Part shown: positions 36,762 through 45,477 of the stretch, in pieces
Layout: the number at the start of each line of letters is the position of its first letter
Numbering within the stretch: the first letter of the stretch is position 1
Assembly (NCBI RefSeq): GCF_903645355.1
Contig: NZ_CAHJXR010000006.1
Coordinates: 207,587-271,586 of the forward strand
Source of the DNA: Schaalia sp. Marseille-Q2122
GTDB lineage: Bacteria > Actinomycetota > Actinomycetes > Actinomycetales > Actinomycetaceae
Reading direction: 5' to 3'
DNA: 64,000 nt
Notes under the pieces: model-generated
What the model saw: only the letters and a program-made list of their open reading frames with translations
Databases searched by the model: none
Told to the model about the DNA's origin: nothing
Made by a program: the position numbers and the translations under genes

Positions 36762-37679
36762 TCAATCCCTCAGTTTCTGGCTCTTGACGTACAGGGCGGC
36801 CAGCAGCATCGACATGATGAAGATGAGCACTGCCGCCGCCGAGGCTGCCGCGAAGTCGTAGTCGGAGAAGGCGAGCTTGTAGGTGTAGGTGGCCAGCATT
36901 TCTGTCCGATCCAGGGGACCGCCGCCCGTTGTCATCCAGATGAGGGCGAATTGTTGGGAGGTCCAGATAATGTCGAGCAGCGCCATGGAGGTCAACACCG
37001 GCAGCAGCTGGGGGATCGTGATGCTGGTGAAGCGTCGCACCGGCCCTGCGCCATCAACCTCGGCGGCCTCGTAAAGGTCAGGGGAGATACCCTGCAGGCC
37101 AGCCAGGAGGCTGATCATAAAGAAGGGGTAGCCCGCCCAGATATTGATGGCTGTTACGACGGTGAGGGCCATGTCCGGGTCGGCCAGCCATTCTTGCTGG
37201 CCACTGATAAGGCCGATGGCGTTGAGGATGTAGTTGACCACGCCATTGGGGTTGAGGAGGAGCCGCCACAGGATCGCAATGATTGCCACCGTCAGCAGCC
37301 AGGGGAGGACAAATAGCGTGCGAAAGATTGTGCGCGTAATGGCTGAGACTTTGTCAGAGTTGAGCAGGAGTGCAAACGCCAGGCCGATAATCATGTGGGC
37401 GACGACGCTGACCAGGGTGAAGAAAGCGGTGTTTTTCAGGGCCGTGTAGAACTTCGGGTGGCCAAGGATTTCGGCGTAATTGCTGATGCCAACAAAGACG
37501 GGGTTGGGGTTGGTAATGACCGCATCCTGCAAGGAGTAGTGAATGACCATCACGATGGGCACGGCAAGGAGCACCAGCATGAGGGTGATGGTGGGCAGGA
37601 GGTACAGGTAGGGAACGAGCATCCTCCAACGCTGGGGGCGCGGGGAATCTCCTCGAGGCTGAGTCGAGCGTCCAGGCAC
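36762..37679 (-). CDS. ABC sugar importer permease (MalF type)
   Basis: 305 residues with an N-terminal cytoplasmic Arg/Pro-rich stretch and six membrane segments; EAA loop 'YEAAEVDGAGPVRRFTSI'. It pairs with the permease at 35915 to form the channel of a CUT1 importer. It lies 77 bp downstream of the binding-protein gene. Confidence 0.9.
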   Translation of the reverse strand: MPGRSTQPRGDSPRPQRWRMLVPYLYLLPTITLMLVLLAVPIVMVIHYSLQDAVITNPNPVFVGISNYAEILGHPKFYTALKNTAFFTLVSVVAHMIIGLAFALLLNSDKVSAITRTIFRTLFVLPWLLTVAIIAILWRLLLNPNGVVNYILNAIGLISGQQEWLADPDMALTVVTAINIWAGYPFFMISLLAGLQGISPDLYEAAEVDGAGPVRRFTSITIPQLLPVLTSMALLDIIWTSQQFALIWMTTGGGPLDRTEMLATYTYKLAFSDYDFAAASAAAVLIFIMSMLLAALYVKSQKLRD

Positions 37680-37756
37680 AGTGACTCCTTTTAGTCTCCC
37701 CTTCGGGGCGAGGACGAGGGTACCGCTGCCCTCATCCTCGCCCCAGGGAAGGGGGC

Positions 37757-39061
37757 TTAAAACTCGCCCTCCCAGGTGGTTTGCACCGTCGTGAGCATTT
37801 CGTCGACGGTGATGTCACCACTGAGGTAGCGCTGGAATTCTTCATCGAAGCTGCGCATGAGCTTTTCAGCGACGGGCAGGCCGGTGAACTCATTAGCGGG
37901 GCGTCCAGCGTTCCAGATATCGAAGGCCGCCTTGAAGAACTCGTCATCCTTGACGAAGGCGGGCTCAGCATCAACGTGGCCTGGGAAGGCGTGGGCGCTG
38001 TCGGATAGGCGCGCGTTGACGTCCTTGGACATGAGGAACTCAACGAGTTTCCACGCTTCAACCTTGTGCTCGCTGGAGTTTGATACGCCAATACCCCACG
38101 AGGCGTAGGGCATGCCGCGTTCGCCGCTGTAGCCGTCCTTGGCGGGGATGGCTGCGATTTCGAACTTCAGGTCGGGGCTGGCTTCACGGATGAGGTTAAT
38201 GTGGGCCAGGGAGTCGATCATCATGCCGACACGGCCGTTGGTGAAGTCCTCGACCTTGTCTTGTTCCTTCATGGTGAAGGCACCGTTGGCGATGACCTTG
38301 TTATCCCACAGTCCCTTGATGAATTCGACGGCGCTCTTGACGTCCTCGTTATTGACATTGGGTTTGCCGTCGGGGGTGAGCATGGAGCCACCCGAGGCCC
38401 ACACCCACGCCATGACGTCGTTTTGGATGCCGTTGGGCGCTTCGAGGGAGAGGGGCATGACCCAGCCTGAGGCGTCGGGGACGGCCTCGCTCACCTTCTT
38501 TGCCGCATCGGCGAACTCTGTGCGCGTTGAGGGCACCCCCGCGACACCGGCTTTATCGAGGAGGTCGCGGTTGACGAACATGGGGTAGACGAAGTTGACC
38601 ACGGGGATCATATAGGTGGCGTCAGCGACCTTGATTTGGCTGGCGAGTTGGGCGTCGTCGTAGCCTGCCTCGCCCATGAGGGCGGTGAGGTCGGTGATGG
38701 CGCCCTGTTTGACGAAGTCGCTCACCCATGCGCCATCGAGGCCGACGACGTCGGGCATGGTGCCTGCGGCGGCGCCGGCAACGAGTTGTTCCTTCGTGGA
38801 GGCGTAGGGGCCAGAGAGGAGTTCGACCTTGATGCCGGGGTTTGCGGCTTCAAATTCGTCCATGAGGGCGCGGAAGGAGCCGTCGGGGAGTTCAGGTTCC
38901 CACCATTGGGCGAACTCGAGGGTGACGGTACCCTCTGCTGCGGGTTCGACGGGCGCGCCGGATTCTGCTGCGCCGCTTTGAGGGGTTAAGGATCCACATG
39001 CTGTCAGCACCATTGCTGACATTCCAAGGGTCGCGGCGAGCGCGACGAGTCGTCTCTTCAT
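37757..39061 (-). CDS. ABC sugar-binding lipoprotein
   Basis: 434 residues. Lipoprotein signal with lipobox LTAC near residue 21, a short Ala/Glu/Pro linker, then an extracellular solute-binding protein of family 1 ('FAQWWEPELPDGSFRALMDEFEAANPGIKVELL', 'YASWGIGVSNSSEHKVEAWKLVEFL'). It captures the sugar outside the membrane for the two permeases encoded downstream. AAGG lies about nine bases before the ATG. It is the first gene of the operon and divergent from the DeoR gene, 171 bp away. Confidence 0.92.
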   Translation of the reverse strand: MKRRLVALAATLGMSAMVLTACGSLTPQSGAAESGAPVEPAAEGTVTLEFAQWWEPELPDGSFRALMDEFEAANPGIKVELLSGPYASTKEQLVAGAAAGTMPDVVGLDGAWVSDFVKQGAITDLTALMGEAGYDDAQLASQIKVADATYMIPVVNFVYPMFVNRDLLDKAGVAGVPSTRTEFADAAKKVSEAVPDASGWVMPLSLEAPNGIQNDVMAWVWASGGSMLTPDGKPNVNNEDVKSAVEFIKGLWDNKVIANGAFTMKEQDKVEDFTNGRVGMMIDSLAHINLIREASPDLKFEIAAIPAKDGYSGERGMPYASWGIGVSNSSEHKVEAWKLVEFLMSKDVNARLSDSAHAFPGHVDAEPAFVKDDEFFKAAFDIWNAGRPANEFTGLPVAEKLMRSFDEEFQRYLSGDITVDEMLTTVQTTWEGEF

Positions 39062-39185
39062 GAGAACTGCCTTCTTCCATCGTCATTGATGTGCAATTTT
39101 GTGCAGCTATTCGCTGTTTTTTGAGGCCGTAGTGTGAGCCTATGGCCGCTTATTGCCCCCTGCAACCGGAATGAGGTTACAAAGC

Positions 39186-39224
39186 GATAACACCATGCAG
39201 ATAGATGCGTTTTTCTGCGTTATC
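39186..39224. promoter_or_regulatory. Dyad operator candidate in front of the DeoR gene
   Basis: GATAAC-N5-GCAGA at 39186-39201 is mirrored by TCTGC-GTTATC at 39214-39224. The right arm overlaps a TATCCT hexamer (39221-39226) that ends six bases before the GTG at 39233, so binding there would block deoR transcription. Two TGTGCA direct repeats near 39090-39107 lie closer to the importer operon. Confidence 0.5.
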
Positions 39225-39232
39225 CTACTGTC

Positions 39233-40036
39233 GTGGAAGACGCACAGCCTCGACTCCCCGCCGGACGAAAAAGCCACATCGCCACCTACATCGCCGAAGT
39301 CGGCCAGGTGACGGTGGCCGACCTCGCGCGACGCTTCGGCGTCTCCGTCGACACCATCCGCCGCGACCTCGACCAACTCGACGCCGAAGGCGTCCTCATC
39401 CGCACTCACGGCGGAGCCATGTCCACCTCCGCCATCCCCTGGCACGACACCCAACTCGACGACCGCACCCGCCTGCGCCCCCACGAGAAAGACACCATCG
39501 CACGCCTCGCCGCCGGCCTCGTCGACGACGGAACCGTCCTCCTCATCAACGGAGGCACCACCACCCTCGCACTGGCCCCCCACCTCGCCGACCGACGCGA
39601 ACTCATCATCGCCACAAACTCCCTGGTCATCCCCACATCCATCAACCCCGACAGCTGCCGCGACGTCTACATGATCGGCGGCCACGTCCGCCTTTCCGGC
39701 CGAGTCGCCATCGGCCCCGTCTCCTTCTCCGCCCCAAACGGCGCAGGCCAGGTCGCTGTCCAGGCCGACCTCGCCCTCCTCGGCGTCGGAGCCGTTGACG
39801 CCGAAGGCGGTTTTTCCACGACAAACCTCGCCGAAGCCATGATGATCGCGCAAATGGCCCAGCAATCCCGCAAGGTCGCAATCCTCGCAGACTCCTCCAA
39901 ATTCACCAGCCGCCTCTTCGCCACCATCGGCCCGCTCAGCCTGGCCGACTACCTCGTCACCGACACCCTGCCGCCCGCGCCCCTGCTCGCCGCCCTGCGC
40001 GAACACGAGGTCACCGTCATCACACCCGATAACTAA
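39233..40036 (+). CDS. DeoR-family transcriptional regulator
   Basis: 267 residues starting at GTG 39233. Residues about 13-50 form the DeoR winged helix ('VTVADLARRFGVSVDTIRRDLDQLDAEGVLIRTHGGA'-type region, shown here only as family signature). The effector domain has 'NGGTTT', the phosphosugar-binding loop usually seen as DSGTTT. DeoR proteins usually repress nearby sugar genes and respond to a phosphorylated sugar intermediate. It is divergent from the importer-aldolase-kinase operon and followed by the isomerase gene, so it is the probable local regulator. The start may be leaderless, since a -10 like hexamer ends six bases before it. Confidence 0.88.
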   Translation: MEDAQPRLPAGRKSHIATYIAEVGQVTVADLARRFGVSVDTIRRDLDQLDAEGVLIRTHGGAMSTSAIPWHDTQLDDRTRLRPHEKDTIARLAAGLVDDGTVLLINGGTTTLALAPHLADRRELIIATNSLVIPTSINPDSCRDVYMIGGHVRLSGRVAIGPVSFSAPNGAGQVAVQADLALLGVGAVDAEGGFSTTNLAEAMMIAQMAQQSRKVAILADSSKFTSRLFATIGPLSLADYLVTDTLPPAPLLAALREHEVTVITPDN

Positions 40037-40180
40037 ACACCCCCCCGCCCCCCGCCCTCGCCCTCGCCCTCGCCCGCATCACGCTGGCAGAGGGCGGCGA
40101 CCTCGTCAATGATGACCACCACGCCACGCAAAGACGCGCGGCCACACCCCCACCCGCAGCTCACTGAATGGAGATGACAA

Positions 40181-41401
40181 ATGACGATCCCTCCCACCCT
40201 CCGCAGCGCCTTCCTCACCGAAAGCCGCGCCCTCATTGATTTCGCGCGCCACGGCCGCACATCCTACGGATTCGGCTGGCTTGACGATGAGGGCCACATC
40301 GACCCCTCCTACGGCACGCGCCTGTGGATCACCGGACGCATGACCCACGCCTTCGCCCTCGGCCACCTGCTGGGCTTCGCCGACTGCCTGCCCTACGTGC
40401 GCCACGGCGTTGACACCCTCCTCAACGGCCCCCTCTACGACGCGGCCACGCGCAGCTGGGTGTCCTCCGTTGACGCTGACGGGACGCCCGATTCACAGAT
40501 GCGCGTCTCCTACGATCATTCCTTCGTCATCCTCGCGGCCTCCTCCGCCCTCGCCGCCGGGATTGACGAGGCCAACACACTCCTCACCCGCGCGCTGGAA
40601 ACCTTCGATGCGCTGTGGTGGGATGAGGCAGCGGGCATGGTCGTTGACGCCCGTGATCCTGAAACGATGGAGGTGGATTCTTACCGTGGGGTGAATGCGA
40701 ATATGCACTCCGTGGAGGCGCTGCTGGCGGCCTTCGCCGCCAATGGAGACCAGCGGCGATTGAAGCAAGCCCTGCGGATTAGCTCGCGAGTGGTCGGCTT
40801 TATCGAGGCCAACGAGCACCGCCTGCCCGAGCATTTCGACGAGCAGTGGCGGCCCATGCTCTCCTACAACGAAGACATTCCCGCCGATGCTTTCAGGCCC
40901 TTTGGTTCAACGATTGGGCACTGGCTGGAGTGGTCGCGGTTGATTCTGACGGTGGCTGCCGAATGTCAGGCCCACGGCGTGGACTACCCCGCATCCTTTG
41001 ATGTCCTGCCCGCCTACCTGTACCGCAAGTCGCTGGCGGAGGGCTGGGGCAGGGATGGCGCGCCAGGCTTTGTCTACACCATTGACTTTGCCGGGACGCC
41101 GGTGGTGCGCCAGCGCATGCACTGGGTGCTGTGCGAGGCTATTGGCGCAGCCGCTGCCTTGGCTCACACCAGCGCTGATGAGTCCTACTGGCACGATATC
41201 GCCGACTACTGGGACTACGCGCAGCGATACCTCATCGACCCGTCGGGATGCTGGCATGAAGAGCTCAATGAACGGAACGAACCTGCGCCCTGCACATGGA
41301 CGGGCAAGCCCGACATTTACCACGCTCTGCAGGCCATGATCGTCGGCACACTGCCGCTGCGGCCAGCTTTTGCCTGGGCGCTGAAAGAACAGGCTGGATA
41401 A
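40181..41401 (+). CDS. YihS-like aldose-ketose isomerase (AGE superfamily)
   Basis: 406 residues. It follows E. coli YihS closely in length and motifs: FGWL near 31, 'GTRLWITGRMTH' (45-56), 'YRGVNANMHSVEA' (168-180), 'EHFDEQW' (217-223), 'FGSTIGHWLEW' with His247 and 'KPDIYHAL' with His381. The two His match the catalytic pair of YihS in register. YihS-type enzymes interconvert sulfoquinovose with sulfofructose and also mannose with fructose. Beside a kinase, a class II aldolase and an importer, the enzyme probably makes the ketose that is phosphorylated and cleaved. It lies 144 bp after the DeoR gene on the same strand. The substrate is not established. Confidence 0.85.
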   Translation: MTIPPTLRSAFLTESRALIDFARHGRTSYGFGWLDDEGHIDPSYGTRLWITGRMTHAFALGHLLGFADCLPYVRHGVDTLLNGPLYDAATRSWVSSVDADGTPDSQMRVSYDHSFVILAASSALAAGIDEANTLLTRALETFDALWWDEAAGMVVDARDPETMEVDSYRGVNANMHSVEALLAAFAANGDQRRLKQALRISSRVVGFIEANEHRLPEHFDEQWRPMLSYNEDIPADAFRPFGSTIGHWLEWSRLILTVAAECQAHGVDYPASFDVLPAYLYRKSLAEGWGRDGAPGFVYTIDFAGTPVVRQRMHWVLCEAIGAAAALAHTSADESYWHDIADYWDYAQRYLIDPSGCWHEELNERNEPAPCTWTGKPDIYHALQAMIVGTLPLRPAFAWALKEQAG

Positions 41402-41652
41402 GGGAGGCGCACTGCCGTGCCCCCAGTTGCCGACACTTCAAGCTGCCCCACCGCCCCACGAATGGGAGGCTTGTTGTCGTTTCTGGGGGTTACCCGGTGT
41501 GCACATGACAACGCGGTGAGCATAAGACGGGGCCGCCGTCCGGATCTGCCGCATCGGCCTAACACACGCCGGTGAGGCATAACGTCACGCATTCCAGGAT
41601 AGAAGCCGGATTCATCCGGAATGATTTTGTGGGGCAGCACTGATCTTGGTTT
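41402..41652. other. Intergenic region, nothing assigned
   Basis: About 250 bp between the convergent isomerase and lipoprotein genes. No T-tailed hairpin, RNA gene or repeat was recognised. Confidence 0.35.
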
Positions 41653-42231
41653 TTAACGCGGGGCCCCCCGAATCAACAACCAGCCACGACCCAACGGACG
41701 CTCCAACACCAACTTGGCATTCCCAAACCCGATCCGCCACGGCCGAGAAATCGATTCCAACTCCACATCATTCAACCCATCCCCAGGACCCGACGCCACA
41801 GGATACTTATCAATAGCGCTTGACCCCACACTTACGTTCTCATCAACATAGTCGCGTATTGCCTGCTCATCGGCGGTAAAAGCAATAACATACCCCCAGC
41901 CCCCCTCGTAATACTCCGCAAACTTCACCGCAGGCTCAACACTGACCACCTCAGCACCCGCGGGCAAGGTATTCCCCGGAGGAATCGCCAAAATATCCTC
42001 CAAATACTCCACATCCGCAGGAAAAGGCGCACCCTCCTGATGAACCGCGGACATCGCTCCGTCAGAAGACTCCCCTGACTCAGCATGATCAGAGGAGGAG
42101 GGCGGGACAGTCACGGCACACGACGCCACCAGAAGAGAAGCAACTGCCAGAACAAACACAGGTACCAAACGGCGTCCCAGTATTACCACCCTCGTGTCCT
42201 TCCGCACCAGACTCACCACACCAGCACCCAT
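41653..42231 (-). CDS. Putative lipoprotein, tandem paralogue 2 (candidate immunity protein)
   Basis: 192 residues from ATG at 42231, whose A is shared with the stop of the upstream gene (TGATG), implying coupled translation. A longer start is possible but would read into the previous gene. The N-terminus has a basic and hydrophobic stretch ending in lipobox LVASC. From 'VHQEGAPFPADVEYLEDIL' to the end it is nearly identical to the protein encoded upstream, including an identical final 40 or so residues. Predicted to be anchored on the outer face of the membrane. As the fourth gene of the WXG operon it may protect against, or assist, the large protein; this is an inference. Confidence 0.72.
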   Translation of the reverse strand: MGAGVVSLVRKDTRVVILGRRLVPVFVLAVASLLVASCAVTVPPSSSDHAESGESSDGAMSAVHQEGAPFPADVEYLEDILAIPPGNTLPAGAEVVSVEPAVKFAEYYEGGWGYVIAFTADEQAIRDYVDENVSVGSSAIDKYPVASGPGDGLNDVELESISRPWRIGFGNAKLVLERPLGRGWLLIRGAPR

Positions 42232-42767
42232 CAACGCGGGGCCCCCCGAATCAACAACCAGCCACGACCCAACGGACGCTCCAACACCAGCTTGGCATTC
42301 CCAAACCCGATCCGCCACGGCCGAGAAATCGACTCCAACTCCACATCATTCAACCCATCCCCAGGACCCGAAGCCACGATGTAATCATCAATTGCAGACG
42401 ATGAAAAGCTCGTATGCTCATCAACGTAATCACGTATCGCCTGCTCCTCTGCGGTGAAAGCAATAACATACCCCCAGCCCCCCTCGTAATACTCCGCAAA
42501 CTTCACCGCAGGCCCAACGCCGACCACCTCAGCACCCGCAGGCAGACTATTCCCCGGAGGAATCGCCAAAATATCCTCCAAATACTCCACATCCGCAGGA
42601 AAAGGCGCACCCTCCTGATGAACCACACTCATACCCACCTCAGAAGACATTCCCGACTCACTTTCATTCACACCGGGCTCAACAAGAGCACAAGAGGTGA
42701 GCACACTTAACCCCGCCACCCCAAGCATGAGCACCCGACACCACCGACTACATAACCGCATCTTCAC
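42231..42767 (-). CDS. Putative lipoprotein, tandem paralogue 1 (candidate immunity protein)
   Basis: 178 residues. Signal with lipobox LTSC near residue 26, a short Ser/Glu-rich spacer, then the domain 'QEGAPFPADVEYLEDILAIP', 'AEYYEGGWGYVIAF', 'EQAIRDYVDE', ending 'RPLGRGWLLIRGAPR'. The start overlaps the stop of the large WXG-headed gene by four bases (ATGA). No known family recognised. The duplicated, coupled position after a probable exported effector is typical of immunity genes, but no direct proof exists. Confidence 0.72.
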   Translation of the reverse strand: MKMRLCSRWCRVLMLGVAGLSVLTSCALVEPGVNESESGMSSEVGMSVVHQEGAPFPADVEYLEDILAIPPGNSLPAGAEVVGVGPAVKFAEYYEGGWGYVIAFTAEEQAIRDYVDEHTSFSSSAIDDYIVASGPGDGLNDVELESISRPWRIGFGNAKLVLERPLGRGWLLIRGAPR

Positions 42768-44179
42768 TTCACCCTCCTCACACCGGACTGCCCGACAAGA
42801 TCAAACTCTCGGGCAATCCCTGCCCGGTGAAGCTCAGCAAGCTGAGCATCAGTAACCGTCAAGGGCCCAATCTGCGTCTGCTTCGACCCATCCCAGTTAT
42901 ACCGATCAGCCACATGTACCTGGTAGGCCACTTCATGCCTCCATTCAGAGGAGGTCTCATCTGGGGGATACACGGTTACTGTTCCAGCAAGCGCATAACT
43001 GTAGCCACCCGTCGCATAAAACCAATTCGCATCATCACGTTTCTTTGCATAATGCACATCCCAATCAGTCGTAAACGGATACGTTACAGGAGTAGCGGTT
43101 TCCATCTGCTTTGCGGCGTCAAGCGCCTGTCGAACACTGTGATGTTTTACCTCATCAACAACCTCCTGGAACTCAGGTAGATCCTCAAGCATCCTGTCCA
43201 CGTTAATATCCAGTGGCGCACCTGTGTTCCCTAGGAAGTGCAATAGGTTCTTCGACGCATCCGGCCACACCGGAGCCATCACATCAGCAGCGCTGGTTGC
43301 TGCCTCATGCACGGCATAATCACCAAATCCCGGAGCACGCTGACCGTGTTTTCCTGACCCTTCCACAGCACTATCTCCCTGATACTGCCAAGGCGAGATC
43401 TTAGGGATCGGGGCACTCGTTCCCTGTACAGGCTTGCCCAAACCGCCCGGTTTATTCCCTGTACCCGACTGAGCTGAATCCGTCGACTCACCCCCACCTC
43501 GCCCCCAACGAGCGCCTCGACGCGACGAACGCGACCACCACCACGACTGATCTCCCCGCTGATCCTCAAGCAGCCCCCCAGCCCATGCCATACCAAACAA
43601 CGGCAACATATGCGGTGCCGTCACACCCACCACAGATGACGCATACCATCCCCACTGCCCACCAGCACCGAAGCCCTTTCCAATCCCCAGAGCCTTCAGA
43701 AAATCTGCATCCACCTCCTCAGCCTCACTCACAGCCTTCGCAATAGCCTCCTCAACCTCACTCACCTGCACCGCCTGAAGTTCGGCCGCCTCAACCTCCG
43801 AATACGACCACGGCGCCACCCACGACGCACCAACCCCCACAGTCCCATCAGCGCCAATAACCAAGCCGTAAGAATCAGCCAAACGAATCGCCGCCAACAC
43901 CAACGAACGCACGCCAGCAACCTCGCCAGACGTGCGCACAGACGCCGAGATCAACGCCTCCAACACCTGCGCAAACTCATCAACAGCACCGATGCGCTCC
44001 CGCAGCTTCTCACGCACCGCCTCAGCGCCCTCACCCTGGGAGACAAACCCATTCACAGCGCGCTCTAAATCCTGCTTCACCCCCACGACAGTCGCATGAG
44101 CGCGCCGATACACACCCACGGCATCATCAATACGTGCCGACTCCCACCGCGACACATCCGCCCACACCAGCGCCATCAC
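42764..44179 (-). CDS. Large WXG-like headed protein, candidate type VII secretion effector
   Basis: 471 residues. Residues 1-160 are helical and coiled-coil-like, with no signal peptide, as in WXG100/LXG-type type VII secretion substrates. A Gly/hydrophobic segment (about 165-205) and a Trp/Arg/Gly-rich low-complexity linker (211-255) follow. The C-terminal domain (about 300-465) has 'KNLLHFLGNTG', 'YATGGYSYALAGTVTV', 'VADRYNWDG', 'TVTDAQLAELHRAGIAREFD'. I do not recognise a characterised toxin fold, but this C-terminal domain recurs in my memory in actinobacterial proteins with similar heads. The gene overlaps both neighbours by four bases, so all four genes form one coupled operon. Confidence 0.68.
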   Translation of the reverse strand: MMALVWADVSRWESARIDDAVGVYRRAHATVVGVKQDLERAVNGFVSQGEGAEAVREKLRERIGAVDEFAQVLEALISASVRTSGEVAGVRSLVLAAIRLADSYGLVIGADGTVGVGASWVAPWSYSEVEAAELQAVQVSEVEEAIAKAVSEAEEVDADFLKALGIGKGFGAGGQWGWYASSVVGVTAPHMLPLFGMAWAGGLLEDQRGDQSWWWSRSSRRGARWGRGGGESTDSAQSGTGNKPGGLGKPVQGTSAPIPKISPWQYQGDSAVEGSGKHGQRAPGFGDYAVHEAATSAADVMAPVWPDASKNLLHFLGNTGAPLDINVDRMLEDLPEFQEVVDEVKHHSVRQALDAAKQMETATPVTYPFTTDWDVHYAKKRDDANWFYATGGYSYALAGTVTVYPPDETSSEWRHEVAYQVHVADRYNWDGSKQTQIGPLTVTDAQLAELHRAGIAREFDLVGQSGVRRVK

Positions 44180-44523
44180 TGACCTCCCAGACGGCGCGCA
44201 AGGTCTTCAAACGCACTAGACACCCCTACACCCAACACGGCAGTAAAGGTTGATGCCACCTCTTCCTCCGCTGCCCGAGCCCGCCACAACGCGTCCAGCA
44301 CATCCGCACTAAAACGCCCAAGCTCGCTCACCAAAGCATCCACTCCCTGCCCCAGCCATTCACTGACATCAGCGGCCTGCGCTGCCGACACACTCCCAGG
44401 CATTCCCGCAGCAATGTCACCAGCAGCAGTATCCACATCCAGGCGACTCAAATCATCACCGGCCACTGCCACCCGGTCAGAAAAATATTCAAAATCACCC
44501 GCAACGATATGAAGATCACTCAC
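44176..44523 (-). CDS. Small EspC/WXG100-like protein
   Basis: 115 residues, almost entirely helical, with the layout of EspC/WXG100-type secretion partners: an N-terminal 'LHIVAGDFEYFSDRVAVAG' helix, a turn with 'VSEWLGQGVDAL' and a second long helix. No signal peptide. Such small proteins pair with larger type VII substrates and guide their export. First gene of the four-gene operon; its stop overlaps the start of the large gene (ATGA). The type VII secretion machinery itself is not in this window. Confidence 0.65.
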   Translation of the reverse strand: MSDLHIVAGDFEYFSDRVAVAGDDLSRLDVDTAAGDIAAGMPGSVSAAQAADVSEWLGQGVDALVSELGRFSADVLDALWRARAAEEEVASTFTAVLGVGVSSAFEDLARRLGGQ

Positions 44524-44598
44524 TCTTCGAGAGTACCCTTTGCATCCCTCTCCCGCTCCGAAATCAAGAAACTACTTACACTCTTGCCGATGCCAGCC

Positions 44599-45477
44599 CT
44601 ACCCCTTCGTCGCCCCGCCAGCCAAGCCTGCAACAATGTAACGCTGCAACGCAATGAAGATTGCCAGCACCGGCAGGGCAATAATGGTGGCCACCGCCAT
44701 CAAGTCATTCCAGTTCGTCCCATACTGACCAATCAAACGATTCAAAGCCACGGTCAGCGGTTGGACACTTTGCTCAGGCGACAGCGTCAACGCAAACGTA
44801 AACTCACCCCAGGCCATGAGGAAAGCAAAAGACCCAATCATCACAATGCCCGGCCGGATCGTGGGGATCACGACCTTGGTAATAATCCCGATCGGCCCAA
44901 GCCCGTCAAGGCGCGCCGCCTCTTCAACCTCGTAGGGGAACTGCTTGAAATAAGGCCGCAGCAAGATGACAGCAAAGGGCAGGGTCACGGACACGTCCGC
45001 CAGGATGATCGACAGGTGGGTGTTTGTCAGGTTGACCTGGCGGAAGAGGATGAACATGGGGATGGAGATCGCAATCGCGGGCAGGAGCTGCACCACGGTC
45101 AGCAGCACCATCATGGAGGTAGTGATGACACTGCGCATACGCGCGACCGCGTAAGCTGCGGGCACGGCGACAAGCAGGGTCAGTACCAGCGCACCGGTGG
45201 CAATAATGAAGGAGTTCCCCAGAGCCAGCCAAATCCCGTAGTTCCCAGTGAAGGCCGCCTCGTAGGACGTGAACGTCAAAGAGCGGGGAACGATCTGAGG
45301 CGGCTGCGCAAAAGTAGCGGCCTTGTCCTTAAACGAGGTCGTCACCATCCAATACACGGGGAAGAGGTAGACCGCAGCAATCAGGCACGCAACACCACTA
45401 CGAATCCACGCCGCACGCCGACGGCGCTGTTCGGCGCGGGGTCGGGGGAGGCCAACCACAGCGGGGCGGATGCTCAT
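44599..45477 (-). CDS. ABC sugar importer permease (MalG type) of the alpha-xylosidase operon
   Basis: 292 residues, six membrane segments; EAA loop 'EEAARLDGLGPIGIITKV'. Its ATG overlaps the stop of the MalF-type gene (ATGA). Last gene of the GH31-ABC operon; 75 bp separate it from the WXG operon. Confidence 0.9.
   Translation of the reverse strand: MSIRPAVVGLPRPRAEQRRRRAAWIRSGVACLIAAVYLFPVYWMVTTSFKDKAATFAQPPQIVPRSLTFTSYEAAFTGNYGIWLALGNSFIIATGALVLTLLVAVPAAYAVARMRSVITTSMMVLLTVVQLLPAIAISIPMFILFRQVNLTNTHLSIILADVSVTLPFAVILLRPYFKQFPYEVEEAARLDGLGPIGIITKVVIPTIRPGIVMIGSFAFLMAWGEFTFALTLSPEQSVQPLTVALNRLIGQYGTNWNDLMAVATIIALPVLAIFIALQRYIVAGLAGGATKG

Noticed and set aside
33703..41401. Naming the locus definitely as sulfoquinovose degradation
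   Set aside because: YihS-family isomerases also act on mannose and the kinase and aldolase substrates are unknown; kept as a hypothesis without gene symbols.
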